Shown in pieces: positions 1-7,414 of a DNA stretch of 27,680 bases; the first letter of the stretch is position 1, and each line of letters begins with the position of its first letter. The notes beneath the pieces were generated by a model. That model saw nothing but the letters and a program-made list of their open reading frames with translations, did not search any database and had not been told where the DNA came from. The translations under genes and the position numbers were made by a program. The DNA is from a virus, in IMG/VR virus record IMGVR_UViG_3300042429_000674, positions 1 through 27,680 of that record, one strand, 5' to 3'.

Positions 1-676
1 CGCCAATTGTTCCACCGCGCTGCTGACCTATGGTCTGTCCTTGAAGTTGCTTTTCTTCTACTGATTCAGAATCATCTTTTTTCTTTGTGTTCTGGTATCT
101 CTCAAGAAGTCTCTTGCCCTTAGCGGCGAGCTTCGCTGCATCTTCTGCATTCTTTGGAACTCTTTCACCCCAAGCTGCAGCAGAAAGAGCCAAACGTGTT
201 GCTCTACCTTTTTCATCGACCATTGGGCCTGATGGATTCGTAAAAAATCTTGTTAGGAATGAACCCTTGCGACGCATCTTCTCTGGCGTATCAGCAGCAC
301 CCTTCACTCCAGGCTTTAGGTTTGAGCCTTCTGTTCTGTTGAAGTGCGCTCTCCCAGCTGCTGTCAAACCACCCTTTGGGTCTTTTAGTTTTTGCTTTGC
401 TGATTTCTCATCTACCGGAACGCAGTTTGGAACCATCTTTCCGGCCTTGCTTCTCTTCATCCCGATTTGCTTATAACCGTCCCAGCACGGACTGTCTGAT
501 GCTTTTGTTTCGTTGTCCTCGAAAGAGTCAAAATCATCCGAGTAATTATCAAACACTTTTGACGAGAAGTACTCGTCGTATATAGGCATTAATTCTTCGT
601 CATCTACTTCTGATACCACTTCAACCTTGAGATTGAGCAATTCTTCGAAAAGTTGGTCGTCATCTATTTCGTTCAT
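1..676 (-). CDS. Conserved phage protein with DUF6321-like module (3'-partial at window edge)
   Basis: Open from ATG at 676 to the left edge (225 codons, no stop), so the C-terminus is outside the window. A GGGAG ribosome binding site lies just upstream of the ATG. The first ~60 residues are acidic. A short module then reads CW-x-GY-x2-IGMK ... VPNCVP, followed by a conserved-looking block with GGLTAAGRAHF, NLKPGVKG, MRRKGSFLTRFF and LALSAAAWGE. From memory this resembles DUF6321-type proteins of aquatic phages; no function is known to me. Residues near 43-46 read FSSK, a loose relative of the L-S-S-G motif of the giant proteins. The gene follows the hydroxylase after 51 bases. The coding assignment is firm, the family name tentative. 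Confidence 0.8.
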   Translation of the reverse strand, partial: MNEIDDDQLFEELLNLKVEVVSEVDDEELMPIYDEYFSSKVFDNYSDDFDSFEDNETKASDSPCWDGYKQIGMKRSKAGKMVPNCVPVDEKSAKQKLKDPKGGLTAAGRAHFNRTEGSNLKPGVKGAADTPEKMRRKGSFLTRFFTNPSGPMVDEKGRATRLALSAAAWGERVPKNAEDAAKLAAKGKRLLERYQNTKKKDDSESVEEKQLQGQTIGQQRGGTIG

Positions 677-727
677 TTCACAATTCTCCCATATTTTTAT
701 TGGTTTGAAGGACAATAAATGATAACA

Positions 728-1261
728 CTAGCCAGCGTCAACAATCATGTGAATCCTATGAGTGGAGCCATTGTTGTCGACTCTGTGAACCCTGTTGGTG
801 TTGTCTATCACCCAAATCTCCCCTGGTTTTAAATTCTTAGAAATACCACCAACCGTGAATGTGCAGGAGCTATTTGTGACAATAGGTATGTGTATTCTGT
901 GAGTGTTTCTGGTGACCACCCCCTGGTCTTTATGCGGCTTAATAATCCCTCCAGGGTTCATCCTTGTCAACATCGAGGACGTTTCTGAAACTTGACCAAT
1001 GGATTCTCCTGCAATTTTGCATATTTCCATTATGTCCGAACTGAATTGTTCGTAATGTTGGTGCTTTTCTGGACTGTACTCATTGGACTTTGGAGAATAC
1101 TTCAACGGGATTGTCTCGGTGTGATAACTGGCTATCCCCCCTGTGTTTTTTCTACCCTTATATTCACTCCAATCTAGGTCATTGAAGGATAAAACCTTAT
1201 TCAGTAGATTCTGAAAGTCTGGGAAAATTCCCACATATCTAAATGCTTCATTTTCTTTCAT
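728..1261 (-). CDS. Fe(II)/2-oxoglutarate oxygenase, aspartyl/asparaginyl beta-hydroxylase-like
   Basis: A 177-aa protein with the signature of the Asp/Asn (Asp_Arg_Hydrox) hydroxylase family: H110-x-D112 in IIKPHKDQG, a second histidine near 159 in NRVHRVD, and an Arg at about 169 in HRIHMIVD that would bind 2-oxoglutarate. The intervening LKPGEIWVIDN strand fits the double-stranded beta-helix core. The family hydroxylates Asp, Asn or Arg side chains of proteins; the substrate here is unknown. The ATG has an AGGA site 9 bases upstream. The gene begins about 16 bases after the terminator hairpin that ends the capsid gene, leaving no room for its own promoter in between, so it probably depends on read-through. 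Such oxygenases are common in aquatic phages. A capsid, ribosomal or host protein target are all possible. Confidence 0.85.
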   Translation of the reverse strand: MKENEAFRYVGIFPDFQNLLNKVLSFNDLDWSEYKGRKNTGGIASYHTETIPLKYSPKSNEYSPEKHQHYEQFSSDIMEICKIAGESIGQVSETSSMLTRMNPGGIIKPHKDQGVVTRNTHRIHIPIVTNSSCTFTVGGISKNLKPGEIWVIDNTNRVHRVDNNGSTHRIHMIVDAG

Positions 1262-1277
1262 GAAATCATCCTATATA

Positions 1278-1323
1278 AAGCAAAAACCTCACGCCCCCAT
1301 TGCTGGAAACGTGAGGTTTGCTT
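1278..1323 (-). terminator. Intrinsic terminator after the major capsid gene
   Basis: Read on the minus strand, AAACCTCACG (1319-1310) pairs with CGTGAGGTTT (1293-1284) around a 16-base loop, followed directly by a T-rich tail (TTGCTTT). It starts about 15 bases after the capsid stop codon. The complementary strand also has a short T tract, so weak bidirectional action is possible. Only the stem and tail are observed; activity is inferred. Confidence 0.8.
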
Positions 1324-1337
1324 TTACTTGGTTTGAA

Positions 1338-2714
1338 TTACGCTTCTGGAGCTCCGTCGAAGTCAATCGAAACGAACGCTTCTGGACGCTTAACAGCGAG
1401 AGCAAGTCTCTGTTCTGCAAGAATCACGATTGCGTTGCGCACGAAGAAGTCTGAGTGCTGTTCCGAAATTCGGATTGAAGCCTGCTCGCGGTCGTACAGC
1501 TGTGCAGCAGTACCGAAGGCGCCGACGAGGCCGGTTCCTTCTGTCATTGCTGGAGTGTCGATAACTGGCATTCTCCAAACGCGTGGCTCGCCACCCATTG
1601 CAACCGAAACTGCGATGAGGTATTGACCCTGCTCGTCCTTCGTCAACTCGATGTCTTCCCAGTCGTTCGGGTGCAATACAACGCCCGATGGCTCGTAGTA
1701 AGCCAAGAACGAGAGTGTTGCGGCACGACGGATTGCATCAGCCTTGGTGTCTGCTACTGGAAGTGTTGCACCATCTGACCAGGCGTATGTCTGGATGTTT
1801 GGTGTGTTCAAAACGCCCAAGAGGTTCTCGCCAGCGCCGTCGCCATTGAGGATTTGGTTGTCTTCCAACAAACGAAGGCCGTACATCAATTCGTTGTCGA
1901 TGATTGAACGCAGCTGTGGCTCATCGGCAAGGACGTTGCGGTGTGCAGCTTCCCAGTGTGCCAATGTGCGAACAGGAGCCTGCTCACCAACGAATGAGAA
2001 TGATGACTGTGGCTTCAACGCGAATGCGTTGTTTCCACCGTTACGCTCTGCGATTGTTGATGCCGAGTTAACACCAGCAGCGTAGCCGTAACCCTCCTGG
2101 ATAGGAGTGGTGAAACCGAGCTGACGGAAGTACTCAATAACAGCAGCAGTTGTTGTGCGAACTGGGAACAAGTCACGAACACGCTTTGTGCGCATTGGCT
2201 GTGTAATCATCGCATCGCGCTGTACTGAACCAAACGAGCCAAGACGGCTGTTTGTTACGTCAGTGCCAGGAAGTGCTGAGTAAACGTCCTTCACATTGTA
2301 TGAACCAGATGTGAACGAAGCCTTTACCTGCCATGGTGCAACCATGTTTGCGCCGTTACGGCCGTTTGCGAGTGTCTTGAATTCAGCTGAGTCCAAGAAC
2401 ATTTCGCCGATTGACTTGATTTCACGGCTTGAAAGCTGTGCAACTTCTGCACTTGCTGCAGCGAATGAACCTGCAACACTTTCTGCTGGCTGTGAAGCCC
2501 AAGAATCAACGCTGTTCATTGTCTGCATACCGTCAATGAGGCTCTTGATTTCCTTGATGTCTGACATGTTCTTGTCGAACGCTGTCTTCTGCTCAGGGGT
2601 GACGACAACTGTGCCGTCTTCTACACGGAATGAATCCGCAATGGCCTTATTATCGGCCATCTTTCCACGAAGTGCACCTTGCAGTTCGTTTAATCTTGCA
2701 TTGTCTTGCGACAT
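1338..2714 (-). CDS. Major capsid protein, HK97 fold
   Basis: A 458-aa protein with the HK97 gp5 layout. It has an N-terminal Gln/Lys/Asp-rich helical delta-like region (residues 1 to about 96), then a mature shell domain with the family signature of a 'LADEPQLRSIIDNEL' helix, 'EDNQILNGDGAGENLLGVLN' in the A/P domain region, and a C-terminal strand set ending EQRLALAVKRPEAFV. It builds the icosahedral shell. The ATG at 2714 is preceded by AGGAG at a 6-base spacing. Residues 94-97 read LSSR, followed by EIKSIGEMF, where HK97 gp5 loses its delta domain after residue 103. The same motif recurs in the two giant proteins of this cluster. An intrinsic terminator follows the gene and a hairpin precedes it, so it may form its own transcript. 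Confidence 0.95.
   Translation of the reverse strand: MSQDNARLNELQGALRGKMADNKAIADSFRVEDGTVVVTPEQKTAFDKNMSDIKEIKSLIDGMQTMNSVDSWASQPAESVAGSFAAASAEVAQLSSREIKSIGEMFLDSAEFKTLANGRNGANMVAPWQVKASFTSGSYNVKDVYSALPGTDVTNSRLGSFGSVQRDAMITQPMRTKRVRDLFPVRTTTAAVIEYFRQLGFTTPIQEGYGYAAGVNSASTIAERNGGNNAFALKPQSSFSFVGEQAPVRTLAHWEAAHRNVLADEPQLRSIIDNELMYGLRLLEDNQILNGDGAGENLLGVLNTPNIQTYAWSDGATLPVADTKADAIRRAATLSFLAYYEPSGVVLHPNDWEDIELTKDEQGQYLIAVSVAMGGEPRVWRMPVIDTPAMTEGTGLVGAFGTAAQLYDREQASIRISEQHSDFFVRNAIVILAEQRLALAVKRPEAFVSIDFDGAPEA
2420..2435 (-). other. Predicted delta-domain cleavage site in the capsid protein (LSSR)
   Basis: The region includes the codons for capsid residues 94-97, Leu-Ser-Ser-Arg. It lies between a helical, delta-like N-terminal region and the start of the shell domain. 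It matches the Leu-Ser-Ser-Arg copy at residues 1297-1300 of the protease-headed giant protein. Cleavage is inferred from this match and from the known position of HK97 gp5 processing. Confidence 0.6.
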
Positions 2715-2866
2715 GTTTTGCTCCTATTGGAATTGATTGAGGGTTGGGTTGTTAACTTTTATTGTGGCTTAGGTAAGCACCCAGCCCTAGTTATATAAAG
2801 TAACAGAGATTTACACCTTTTAGTGGAACTACTTTATTTGCAAACAAAAGTGTGTAAATGATTAAA
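2715..2866. promoter_or_regulatory. Capsid gene leader with inverted repeat and strong RBS
   Basis: This 152-base gap separates the 239-aa gene from the capsid gene. An imperfect inverted repeat, TTTACACCTTTT (2810-2821) and AAAAGTGTGTAAA (2846-2858), lies just after the upstream stop codon. On the minus strand no long T-run follows, so it is not a classical terminator; an operator, RNA processing site or weak terminator would fit. A TATATAAC stretch occurs on the minus strand near 2790, but I find no matching -35 box. AGGAG at the capsid start is clear. Confidence 0.45.
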
Positions 2867-3586
2867 TTAATCTTCTGTTAGTTCTTCTTGGATTGATTTT
2901 TTTCTTTTTAGTTTTCCTAGCTCTTCTCGTAAAACTGTTCTGATTACATTTCTTTCTTGCGCAGCTCTTCCTCTTCGCCCAAGCGAAGTTGTGCCGGCTA
3001 AACGGGCGTAATCACTCATGTTTGTGCATGGCATCCAAACTGCCCTGCCAGTTTTGGATATTCTTCTGCTTATCCCAATACACCCCATTTGACGCGAACG
3101 AGCACGAGCTGATTCTGGGTCAGTAAAAACATCTGGGTCGTTGTCTCTAACGTATTGAGGTCCAGTCATTGCCGCTTTTGCCATGCTCGCACCAAACATG
3201 TTCATTGTTGGGCCGCCAGAAACAGTTGAGCCGCTTGATACGGATGAGCCAACGGCTTGGGGTGGGGCGAACTGATTTGGGCCAGAAGTTATTCCTGGAG
3301 CAGAGCCGTTAATCCCCTGTATTGGCCGTTCATTAAGTTTTTCCCAACCATCTCTTTTTTTCTTGCGTTTCTTACGACCTACTTCTTCTCTTTCTAAACG
3401 CCCTTCGAACGATGACTTCTCTTTCCATTTAGAAGTTTCGGCTCTATTGGAAATTCGCTCCAAGGAATCCATTGAAGCACAAGGCATCCAATTCCCGTCT
3501 TCGTCTTTGTGTGCTCCTCTGCATCCAATCATTTCTGCAACACGAAGAGCTTCCATCTTCTTGACTAATTCTTTTTGCTTAGCCAT
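2867..3586 (-). CDS. Unknown phage protein with two GC-x-G...WMPC modules
   Basis: A 239-aa protein I cannot assign to a named family. Two related Cys modules are visible: MIGCRGAHKDEDGNWMPC near residues 19-36 and QMGCIGI...AVWMPC near residues 165-185, each followed by a short polar helix. Between them lie a very basic stretch (GRKKRKKKRDG) and a Gly/Ser/Pro/Thr-rich flexible linker that includes VSSGS. The C-terminus is a basic helix (LGKLKRKKS). Paired Cys modules with a basic linker suggest a small structural or nucleic-acid-binding head protein, but this is inference. The start codon lies one base after the stop of the 241-aa gene, so translation is probably coupled. It is the last gene before the capsid leader. 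Confidence 0.85.
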   Translation of the reverse strand: MAKQKELVKKMEALRVAEMIGCRGAHKDEDGNWMPCASMDSLERISNRAETSKWKEKSSFEGRLEREEVGRKKRKKKRDGWEKLNERPIQGINGSAPGITSGPNQFAPPQAVGSSVSSGSTVSGGPTMNMFGASMAKAAMTGPQYVRDNDPDVFTDPESARARSRQMGCIGISRRISKTGRAVWMPCTNMSDYARLAGTTSLGRRGRAAQERNVIRTVLREELGKLKRKKSIQEELTED

Positions 3587-3587
3587 C

Positions 3588-4313
3588 TTAGAATCGCTTC
3601 AGTCTTTGCTCTATAGCTTTGCTTATTCTTGTGCCATGGCTTAATTCTTGGTTTTCAGATATTGATTTAACTCTTCTCAGCGAGCGGTTGCTCGTGCAGC
3701 CAATTTCTGACTTCTCGTCAATAAATCGAGATATCTTTCTTGACATGCCAAATCCTGCTGTTTCTTGAATTTTCATAGATTCAAAGGATTGTTTGTATTC
3801 TGAGCGTTGGTCGATAAATTTTCCAGATTTAGTATCGATTGAGACTTTTTTACTTTTTGCCTCTTTTATCAAAGAAATCTTTTTAATTTTATTTTTGAAA
3901 GATTTTGCTCTGTAGTCGAACTTTGAGAATTCTGATGAATTTTTATCCACTTTCTCTGATTTAGTCTCAATTTCTGAATTCTTGTTAATTATGGTTCTAC
4001 CAACAAAAATAGTTTTTGAAGCAAAAGTCTTCTTAATTACCTTTTCGGCAAATTCATTCAATTCTATTTTCTTTGACAATGTTTTATCAATAATTGATTT
4101 TGCTGCATTATCGCTAACAGACTTGAATGTAGTTGATTCAGTCCATTCTGGAGCTTTTATATCAGCTTCTGAAGAAACTGTCTTTTGGGCGTGCTCAGCC
4201 CAATCCGAACCCATTTCATGGAAACCATAAAAAGACAAAGAATCATCACTTTTCACAACTAGTGCAAATGGAGTATCTCTGACTACATCTTTAATTACGA
4301 GTATTTCAGGCAT
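3588..4313 (-). CDS. Lys/Ser-rich basic protein of unknown function
   Basis: A 241-aa protein starting at ATG 4313 (MPEILVIKD). This start overlaps the stop of the 676-aa gene by 8 bases (ATGCCTGA) and has AAAGGTGGAA upstream; a longer TTG start at 4340 would lie deeper inside the upstream gene. The first ~60 residues look like a small beta domain (FALVVKSDDSLSFYGFHEMG ... WAEHAQKT). The remainder is a long, low-complexity Lys/Ser/Ile/Glu sequence with repeated 'KxxS-K-I' spacing and no visible catalytic motif. Its DNA is clearly more AT-rich than the flanking genes. A disordered, DNA-neutralising internal head protein is one option, but nothing proves it. I do not recognise a family. Confidence 0.8.
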   Translation of the reverse strand: MPEILVIKDVVRDTPFALVVKSDDSLSFYGFHEMGSDWAEHAQKTVSSEADIKAPEWTESTTFKSVSDNAAKSIIDKTLSKKIELNEFAEKVIKKTFASKTIFVGRTIINKNSEIETKSEKVDKNSSEFSKFDYRAKSFKNKIKKISLIKEAKSKKVSIDTKSGKFIDQRSEYKQSFESMKIQETAGFGMSRKISRFIDEKSEIGCTSNRSLRRVKSISENQELSHGTRISKAIEQRLKRF

Positions 4314-6336
4314 TTGTTCCACCTTTGAGTACTTCAACAATGCTTCTCTTGCTGTTAGAAAGTGTTTCTAGTCGGTTTTTGTATAAAGTTTCTACTATCG
4401 ACAAGTGTGTCTTTTCTCCGGCCGAGAGACCATCTTTTTCGAATCTTCTACGTAGCTCATTCATCTTAAAAGAGCGTGCCCTCTTGAGTAGGGCTTCAAT
4501 GTGTTTTCTATACGCAACCTGCTGGTCCTGTTTCAAGTTGTTGTAGTACTCGGAGTACCTGGCACCGTTTGAACCCTGGTAAAAACCAGCGATGGTCATT
4601 TTTGTTCTCTTGGATATTTGAATCTTGTCAAGGTCAACCAACCCAGAGGTCACGTTCTGTGCAAGCATCGGCACTGCGCCTTCAGGGGTTGTTAATGGGT
4701 AAATTGAAGAACTTGGTCTGTCTCTTTGGTCTGTCAAGAAATCAGAAATCATTATCGTAGCAACATCTTCTGGCTTGAGGTCCGAGAACTTTACGTCAGG
4801 GCTAAATTTTGCGCCCTTTAGCGCTGTTTCGACATCTTCTCGGATATATCTTCTCTTATCAGACGGCTTGTCAGCAAAGATTACGTCAGGGGATTGTAGG
4901 CCAAGATGTTGCTGAACATCTGACGCAAATCTTTCAGCCAAGTGCTGATACTTGTCTGGAGATGAGTAAAGAAAGTATTTATCTGCGCCAATCGTTAGAA
5001 GAGACTGGTTGTTTGCAAGTTTTCTTTCCTGTATAAGCTTGCTGTTCGACAATAGTTTTGGCATGATTTCCGCTGAAACCATAGATATCGAGCCACCAGC
5101 AGAGATGTGTTCAATTGCAGCTTCAAGTGAGGTTATTTTCTTCCCAGTTTGAGCATTTGATGACGACTGTCTCGCAACGGCTGCACTTTCTCCTGCAGGA
5201 GCTTTTGGCCTTCTTTTTCCGGAGAAAGCCTCTGTGGCCCAACGAAATTTACCTTTTACTATCTCGTTTGGATTCTTTAGTCCTATAAAGTTTTCCGAGT
5301 ATCTAATTCCATCACCCGTTTCGTCTGCAACCATCTTCAGCTTCGATGCAGGGTCGGATGTTGACTGCGACTCAATTGCCGTATTGACAGTGCGACCAAG
5401 TTTCCTTCTCTCACCAACTGAAAGCTTTCTTGCCTTCTCTAGCGTGATTGTGGAGCCACCAGGCAAAACATAGACAAGAGACTTAACGCCAGTATTCGAA
5501 AGAAGTCCAAGCTCGTCGTTGCCTATGTCATCTGGAGAAAGAGCTGAAAGGATGTATGTTGCGCCTTCCATGTCTCTGTTATCCGGGATTGCTCTCAAAA
5601 CCTTTGCAGGGACTACTGGCTCTAAAACAAAACCGTCTCTTCTAACCATTCTTGTAGCCTTGCCGTTATATCCACCAATTTCTGAAACCATTCCTTTTAC
5701 TTGTTCAGCAGCAGAACGTGGATTATCAAGAGATACTTTTGGAATCTGTGGCTTGCGTGATTCAATCAGATTTCCAGGCAGGTCGCCACCGGTAAGAGGT
5801 TTTCCTGTTACGGGCTCTGGTTTTGCTGGTCCGCGTCCTGCGCGTCGAAGAGCAGCAACGAGCATCCTTAGTGGTGACGGAATATCAAAAAGTTTTGCTC
5901 CGCAAGTTGATAGACGAGAGTCAGTAAATCTTCCACCGTACTGGTAGCCCTCTGGACATCTGTAGCCACGATTTTGTCCTGGCTTTGAACCACCGACACC
6001 ACCAGGCTTTCCAGGGGTAAGTGTTCTGTATATAGCAGAACGAACTGGAGAACGAATTGGGTCTGAGTCTCCGGGTATAGCAAGGCTTCTCAATGTTGAA
6101 CCAATGCGTGATGCTTTTGTCTGTATCTCTACAGAGTCAAATGCACTCTTTCTGAGTATTCTGTCCGTGCCATTACGCTTGGATAAAGCCTTGAATGACA
6201 CTACATTTTCAGAAAGCTTCATTCTTGAGCGCGCAATATTATGCAGATTCTTTGCATCAATATCTGCAATTACGATACGCGCGACAACTACGGCACGCTC
6301 AGGGCAGCATGGCAATGAGCCATCAATTTCACTCAT
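4306..6336 (-). CDS. 676-aa multi-module protein, possible degenerate kinase-like C-terminal region
   Basis: The ATG at 6336 overlaps the 219-aa gene stop by 8 bases (ATGAGTGA) and has GGTGGGG upstream. Near residue 125 is a Cys module (RCPEG ... GRFTDSRLSTCG) that resembles one in the 2632-aa protein. The middle region has predicted beta/alpha content (YVLPGGSTITLEKA) without a family I recognise. Residues 371-376 read FSGKRR in a Pro/Ala/Ser linker, one Ser short of the giant-protein motif. The C-terminal half has 'ADKYFLYSSPDK..HLAERFASDVQQHLGL', then ISDFLTDQRDRPSSS and GLVDLD, loosely like the N-x-DRH-x2-N and later Asp of HipA/PI4K-fold kinases. Key positions are not clearly kept, so kinase activity is speculative. 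It ends in charged helices. Confidence 0.85.
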   Translation of the reverse strand: MSEIDGSLPCCPERAVVVARIVIADIDAKNLHNIARSRMKLSENVVSFKALSKRNGTDRILRKSAFDSVEIQTKASRIGSTLRSLAIPGDSDPIRSPVRSAIYRTLTPGKPGGVGGSKPGQNRGYRCPEGYQYGGRFTDSRLSTCGAKLFDIPSPLRMLVAALRRAGRGPAKPEPVTGKPLTGGDLPGNLIESRKPQIPKVSLDNPRSAAEQVKGMVSEIGGYNGKATRMVRRDGFVLEPVVPAKVLRAIPDNRDMEGATYILSALSPDDIGNDELGLLSNTGVKSLVYVLPGGSTITLEKARKLSVGERRKLGRTVNTAIESQSTSDPASKLKMVADETGDGIRYSENFIGLKNPNEIVKGKFRWATEAFSGKRRPKAPAGESAAVARQSSSNAQTGKKITSLEAAIEHISAGGSISMVSAEIMPKLLSNSKLIQERKLANNQSLLTIGADKYFLYSSPDKYQHLAERFASDVQQHLGLQSPDVIFADKPSDKRRYIREDVETALKGAKFSPDVKFSDLKPEDVATIMISDFLTDQRDRPSSSIYPLTTPEGAVPMLAQNVTSGLVDLDKIQISKRTKMTIAGFYQGSNGARYSEYYNNLKQDQQVAYRKHIEALLKRARSFKMNELRRRFEKDGLSAGEKTHLSIVETLYKNRLETLSNSKRSIVEVLKGGTNA

Positions 6337-6988
6337 AATCCCCACCGCAGCATTCTGCAGACTTGCGACCAGAAGGGATTTCAAACTTTACGGTTTCGCC
6401 TTTTTCGTCTTCACCCTCCATTTCCCAGTTATTGTCATCCCTGAGCAATTCTGCAAACTTTGGTTCCATCTCAATGAAGTCACGCAAAACGCTAAAAGCG
6501 TGAAGAATGTCTGATTCGGTTACTACGTCATTTGGCTTTTTGTCATTAGCGCCTTTGAATTCATGGAAGAAAACATCATCTTCGTAGTACGAGTCATTTA
6601 ATGACTTCTTTGCAGTTCTCTTTGCGGCGCTGCGGAGATGGCTGGCAAACTCAGTGTTCGTCCAATTTCTCTTCTTGAGCTTTCCGCGGCAATTCTTCAT
6701 GCCCGGATGATGGCATCCCTCGTTTGGCCAAAGACCAGTTGTTTCATGATGTAACCATGCGCAAATATTGTTCAATGGGTATAGCTCTGGGTGGTTTGCA
6801 AGAATCACTCGGCAACGACGGAATCCGCCTGGTTTGCGCATGATTGGTCGCCAGTAGCGTAAAAGTCTTTCTAGGTTTCCACGACGAGGGCCGTATCCAC
6901 GGAGCAGGTCGCCAGTAACCAGCTCTTGAGGGATTATTCCGCCAAGAGGGTCGAGTTTCACTTCGTTATTTTCGAATTCAGAACTCAT
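6329..6988 (-). CDS. Conserved-looking small phage protein (His/Cys and Arg-rich)
   Basis: A 219-aa protein. The start at 6988 is preferred over ATG 6994 because GAGG sits 6 bases upstream of the former and directly abuts the latter. The core runs from GYGPRRGNLERLLRYWRP through GFRRCRVILANHPELYPLNNICAWLHHETTG to LWPNEGCHHPGMKNC. It is rich in Arg, Trp, His and Cys (C, HH, C-HH, C), so a metal- or nucleic-acid-binding core is possible, followed by a basic helix and an acidic tail. The C-terminus reads PSGRKSAECCGG. It looks like a widespread small phage head-cluster protein, but I know no function. It overlaps both neighbours, which indicates a translationally coupled operon. Confidence 0.85.
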   Translation of the reverse strand: MSSEFENNEVKLDPLGGIIPQELVTGDLLRGYGPRRGNLERLLRYWRPIMRKPGGFRRCRVILANHPELYPLNNICAWLHHETTGLWPNEGCHHPGMKNCRGKLKKRNWTNTEFASHLRSAAKRTAKKSLNDSYYEDDVFFHEFKGANDKKPNDVVTESDILHAFSVLRDFIEMEPKFAELLRDDNNWEMEGEDEKGETVKFEIPSGRKSAECCGGDYE

Positions 6989-7412
6989 TGCCATCCTCGT
7001 GTTTATTTGCGGAATTGTCTACCTTATAATCTACCATTTTAATGAGACTCTTATTATTTATAAAGTCAATTGCTCGTGCATTCTTCTTTTCGAGCTTCAC
7101 TTTTGTTTCACCAACTGTTGACAGTGTTGTTATGCCCTCAAGAACTTCTTTTTCTATTTCGACATCTTTCTTGATGAACGTCTCATACCACTTGCCCTTT
7201 GTTGGATTCTTGGGAGCATCCCATAGAGAACGATGAAACTTGGTGTTTCTAATCTTGTTTAATCCTTGCGCTTTTGAAGCCCATGAAAAGAAGTGAATCT
7301 TTACAGAAGAGCCATCTGGCCTAACGATTGCTCCGTCCTTTTCTCCAGCCTTTGCGTCCACGTCGTAGTAAACCTTATTGCCGTCGTATGTTCCAACAAG
7401 TACAGCTTTCAT
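6978..7412 (-). CDS. Small basic phage protein of unknown function
   Basis: A 144-aa protein starting at ATG 7412, two bases after the stop of the 2632-aa gene. The N-terminus looks like a small beta-strand domain (MKAVLVGTYDGNKVYYDVDAKAG), followed by a Trp/Lys-rich stretch (FHRSLWDAPKNPTKGKWYETF) and a Lys/Glu-rich C-terminal half. There is no Cys, no membrane segment and no motif I recognise. Its 3' end overlaps the next gene by 11 bases. The operon position suggests a head-associated or internal role; no more specific call is supported. Confidence 0.8.
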   Translation of the reverse strand: MKAVLVGTYDGNKVYYDVDAKAGEKDGAIVRPDGSSVKIHFFSWASKAQGLNKIRNTKFHRSLWDAPKNPTKGKWYETFIKKDVEIEKEVLEGITTLSTVGETKVKLEKKNARAIDFINNKSLIKMVDYKVDNSANKHEDGNEF

Positions 7413-7414
7413 GA

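Noticed and set aside
4314-4340. Longer TTG start for the 241-aa protein
   Set aside because: ATG 4313 has AAAGGTGGAA upstream and the same 8-base overlap style as the neighbouring junction.
6989-6994. ATG 6994 as start of the 219-aa protein
   Set aside because: GAGG abuts it with no spacing, while ATG 6988 has a 6-base spacing. The difference is only two residues, so this is a preference and not proof.
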